From contig NZ_WQDY01000005.1 in NCBI RefSeq assembly GCF_013033355.1, forward strand, positions 62,001 to 126,000: 64,000 nt of DNA, written 5' to 3'. Shown piece after piece: positions 62,539-64,000 of this stretch. Positions within the stretch are counted from its first letter, which is position 1; every line of letters starts with the position of its first letter. Position numbers and translations under genes: made by a program. A model generated the notes under the pieces. The model was not told the origin of the DNA and did not search any database. It was given only the letters and a program-made list of their open reading frames with translations. This stretch comes from Ruegeria lacuscaerulensis. GTDB taxonomy: Bacteria; Pseudomonadota; Alphaproteobacteria; Rhodobacterales; Rhodobacteraceae.

Positions 62539-63006
62539 ATGACAGCTCATACAGACCCTGCCGCTCGTAAGAAGGCCATTATTGACCGCCTGATGTCGTT
62601 GGAAGAACAGGAACTGGCAACCGCTCAGGCCCATTACGATGCGTTCATGAAAGAGTCGCAGCTGGATGATCGCGAAGGACATGACAAGGACGACATTGCG
62701 GCCTCTCGGGAAAGTGCGGATCTGGCGGCGGCGTTTGATGCGCCGGTTCAGGCGCATCACGCCAAGATCGACGTGATCGAGAACACCGATTTCAGTGTGA
62801 CTGATACAGTCAAGCCCGGAGCCGTGGTCAAGTTCAACAATCGGCGCTTTGTCGTCTGTGTATCGACCACGCGGTTCGAGGTTGAGGGCAAGACCTATAT
62901 GGGCATCTCAACCCAAAGCCCGATTTATCTTACGATGACGGGGCTGCAAGAAGGCGACGTTTTCACCCATAATGGCACCGAGTTCGAGGTGCAGGAGGTT
63001 CTTTAA
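62539..63006 (+). CDS. GreA/GreB-like small protein (coiled coil plus FKBP-like domain)
   Basis: The 155-residue protein has an N-terminal helical region (AIIDRLMSLEEQELATAQAH through SADLAAAFDAPVQAHHAKID, about 10-80) with acidic residues, and a C-terminal beta domain (VKPGAVVKFNNRRFVVCVST, MGISTQSPIYLTMTGLQEGD, VFTHNGTEFEVQEVL). The order and the final GxxVxxNGxxxEVxEV pattern resemble the Gre-factor C-terminal domain. It may bind RNA polymerase, or be a nucleoside-diphosphate-kinase-regulator/Rnk relative. The resemblance is by eye. The 3' end overlaps pcs by 4 bases. Confidence 0.6.
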   Translation: MTAHTDPAARKKAIIDRLMSLEEQELATAQAHYDAFMKESQLDDREGHDKDDIAASRESADLAAAFDAPVQAHHAKIDVIENTDFSVTDTVKPGAVVKFNNRRFVVCVSTTRFEVEGKTYMGISTQSPIYLTMTGLQEGDVFTHNGTEFEVQEVL

Positions 63007-63698
63007 CTCTTGCGCTGGGGGATCACCTGCTGGGCGATCCCTGCAAACACCAGGTAGAGGCTGGTGATCACGAGCCCCCAGTGTGCCCAGCTTTCGGGGT
63101 GGAAATCGACCCAGGCGGCCCAGCCTGCGAAGAAGGTCCAGGCAAGCGCCATCGGGAGGGTCAAATTGCGCCAGCGCTCGGTGCGGACCGGGTGGACGAA
63201 TTTCAGCGGCAGGAACATCGCCAGCGACAGCAGCGAGACCAGCAGCAGGATCACCCAGAAATTCGGCTCGAGCGCGAAGATCACGATGACGAACATATTC
63301 CAGCAGCCGGGAAAGCCGGAGAACGAGTTATCCTTGGTCTTCATCCGCGTATCCGCGAAATACATGGCGCTGGCAAAGGTGATGACGATGATGGCGAACC
63401 ACCCGGTCCAACCGTCCATCAGTCCGGATTTAAACAGGGCGAAGGCGGGGATGAAAACATATGTCAGGTAATCGATGATCAGATCCAGCAGAACACCATC
63501 GAATTCAGGCGCATTGTGCTTGACGTGGTAATGCCGCGCCAAAGGGCCGTCGATTCCATCCACGATGAAAGACACAACCAGCCACAGATACATCAGGCTC
63601 CACTTTTCCTCGACGGCGGCCAGCATGGCGAGCATGGCAAAAACTGCACCGGTTGCAGTGAAAAGATGAACGGATAGAGCTTTGAATCTGAGTGTCAT
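63003..63698 (-). CDS. pcs: Phosphatidylcholine synthase
   Basis: The 231-residue CDP-alcohol phosphotransferase has the motif D-G-x2-(G)-x-A-R...G-x3-D-x3-D, seen as DGIDGPLARHYHV and DGVLLDLIID, and about seven membrane helices. The bacterial Pcs condenses choline with CDP-diacylglycerol to phosphatidylcholine. The segment ADTRMKTKDNSFSGFPGCWN fits the Pcs subgroup. It converges with the GreA-like gene and its stop overlaps by 4 bases. Confidence 0.9.
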   Translation of the reverse strand: MTLRFKALSVHLFTATGAVFAMLAMLAAVEEKWSLMYLWLVVSFIVDGIDGPLARHYHVKHNAPEFDGVLLDLIIDYLTYVFIPAFALFKSGLMDGWTGWFAIIVITFASAMYFADTRMKTKDNSFSGFPGCWNMFVIVIFALEPNFWVILLLVSLLSLAMFLPLKFVHPVRTERWRNLTLPMALAWTFFAGWAAWVDFHPESWAHWGLVITSLYLVFAGIAQQVIPQRKS

Positions 63699-63767
63699 TC
63701 GCGTGTCATGTACGAAGCGTGCCCAAGATGCAAAGCAAAAAGCCGGGACATGCGAAAATGCATTGCG

Positions 63768-64000
63768 TCATGCCTTGGGATGGGTGCGGTCGTACACCTC
63801 CATCAGGCGGGTTGTGTCGACGGCGGTATAGGCCTGTGTGGTTGAAAGTGAGGCATGACCCAGCAATTCTTGTATCGCGCGCAGGTCCCCTCCAGCGGAC
63901 AAAAGGTGGGTTGCAAAGCTGTGCCGCATGGCGTGCGGGGTCGCCGTGGCCGGTAGCCCAAGTTGCTGACGGGCTTTTGCCATAACCGCCTGAATGGCGC
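63768..64000 (-). CDS. xerC: Tyrosine recombinase XerC, C-terminal part
   Basis: The frame is open to the window edge, so the N-terminal part lies outside. The visible 76 residues include the catalytic His-x-x-Arg in [14 protein letters not shown], the second His in [14 protein letters not shown] and the nucleophilic Tyr in TTQAYTAVD, ending DRTHPKA. This pattern fits XerC, which resolves chromosome dimers with XerD at dif. XerC rather than a phage integrase is favoured by [17 protein letters not shown]. Confidence 0.9.
   Translation of the reverse strand, partial: AIQAVMAKARQQLGLPATATPHAMRHSFATHLLSAGGDLRAIQELLGHASLSTTQAYTAVDTTRLMEVYDRTHPKA

Noticed and set aside
1..64000. tRNA genes, rRNA, CRISPR arrays, prophage or conjugative elements
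   Set aside because: I scanned for T-arm consensus, regularly spaced repeats, transposase or phage proteins and saw none. A tRNA search program would be needed to confirm absence.

Overview
This 64 kb window comes from the chromosome of an alphaproteobacterium of the Rhodobacteraceae (Roseobacter group, Ruegeria/Phaeobacter-like). The evidence is the gene order (miaB-phoH-ybeY-corC-like-lnt-metK-trmB; aroA-cmk; rpsA-ihfB-lapA-trpF-trpB), a SAM/SAH riboswitch in front of metK (a class described from Rhodobacterales), lineage-typical small families (DUF6525, DUF2237, DUF1007 with NicO) and a phosphatidylcholine synthase. The species assignment is inference from protein resemblance, because no search was run. 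No tRNA, rRNA, CRISPR array, transposase or prophage was seen. No gap between genes exceeds about 265 bases.

Layout. 1-7.7 kb: tRNA/rRNA and envelope housekeeping (miaB 3' end, an outer-membrane barrel, phoH, ybeY, a CorC-like CBS protein, lnt), then riboswitch-controlled metK and trmB. 7.8-18.1 kb: aroA-cmk, an accessory block (secreted YHS protein, secreted small protein, flavin-dependent halogenase-like protein, DUF6525 protein), then rpsA with its promoter and leader, ihfB, lapA, trpF and trpB. 18.1-25.9 kb: mostly minus strand (DUF2237, a serine beta-lactamase-like protein, pth, rplY, lldD, trpA, a PagL-like protein), then ychF and an NTF2-like protein. 26-32.9 kb: a LysR regulator and an NAD-type formate dehydrogenase with FdsG and FdsB fused into one chain, followed by a cyclase-family protein and a hotdog thioesterase.

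32.9-38.8 kb: tamA-tamB, the translocation and assembly module. 38.9-46.1 kb: a purine-degradation cluster running from urate to glyoxylate: puuD (urate oxidation), uraH (hydroxyisourate hydrolysis), a PuuE-UraD fusion (OHCU decarboxylation and allantoin opening), allE and allA, with a LysR regulator. A stand-alone GAPDH-family gene and a small secreted protein sit inside it. The allantoate-hydrolysing enzyme is not in the window. 46.2-51.4 kb: a small secreted protein, ghrA (which could reduce the glyoxylate made by allA), an acyl-CoA dehydrogenase/thioesterase pair, and a DUF1007-NicO metal-export pair.

51.4-64 kb: truA, ycjX-GNAT-ycjF, a VIT1/CCC1 transporter, a large DUF2339 membrane protein, ileS, ogt, a GreA-like small protein, pcs and the 3' end of xerC.

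The most notable non-coding signals are the metK riboswitch, a perfect palindrome upstream of the halogenase, another at the DUF6525 start, a GntR/LldR-like dyad upstream of lldD, an 8-bp-stem leader hairpin ahead of rplY, a dispersed hairpin repeat present three times (two copies tail to tail at 21.4 kb, one after ileS), and a cluster of strong hairpins enclosed by a long inverted repeat at 41.2-41.3 kb.
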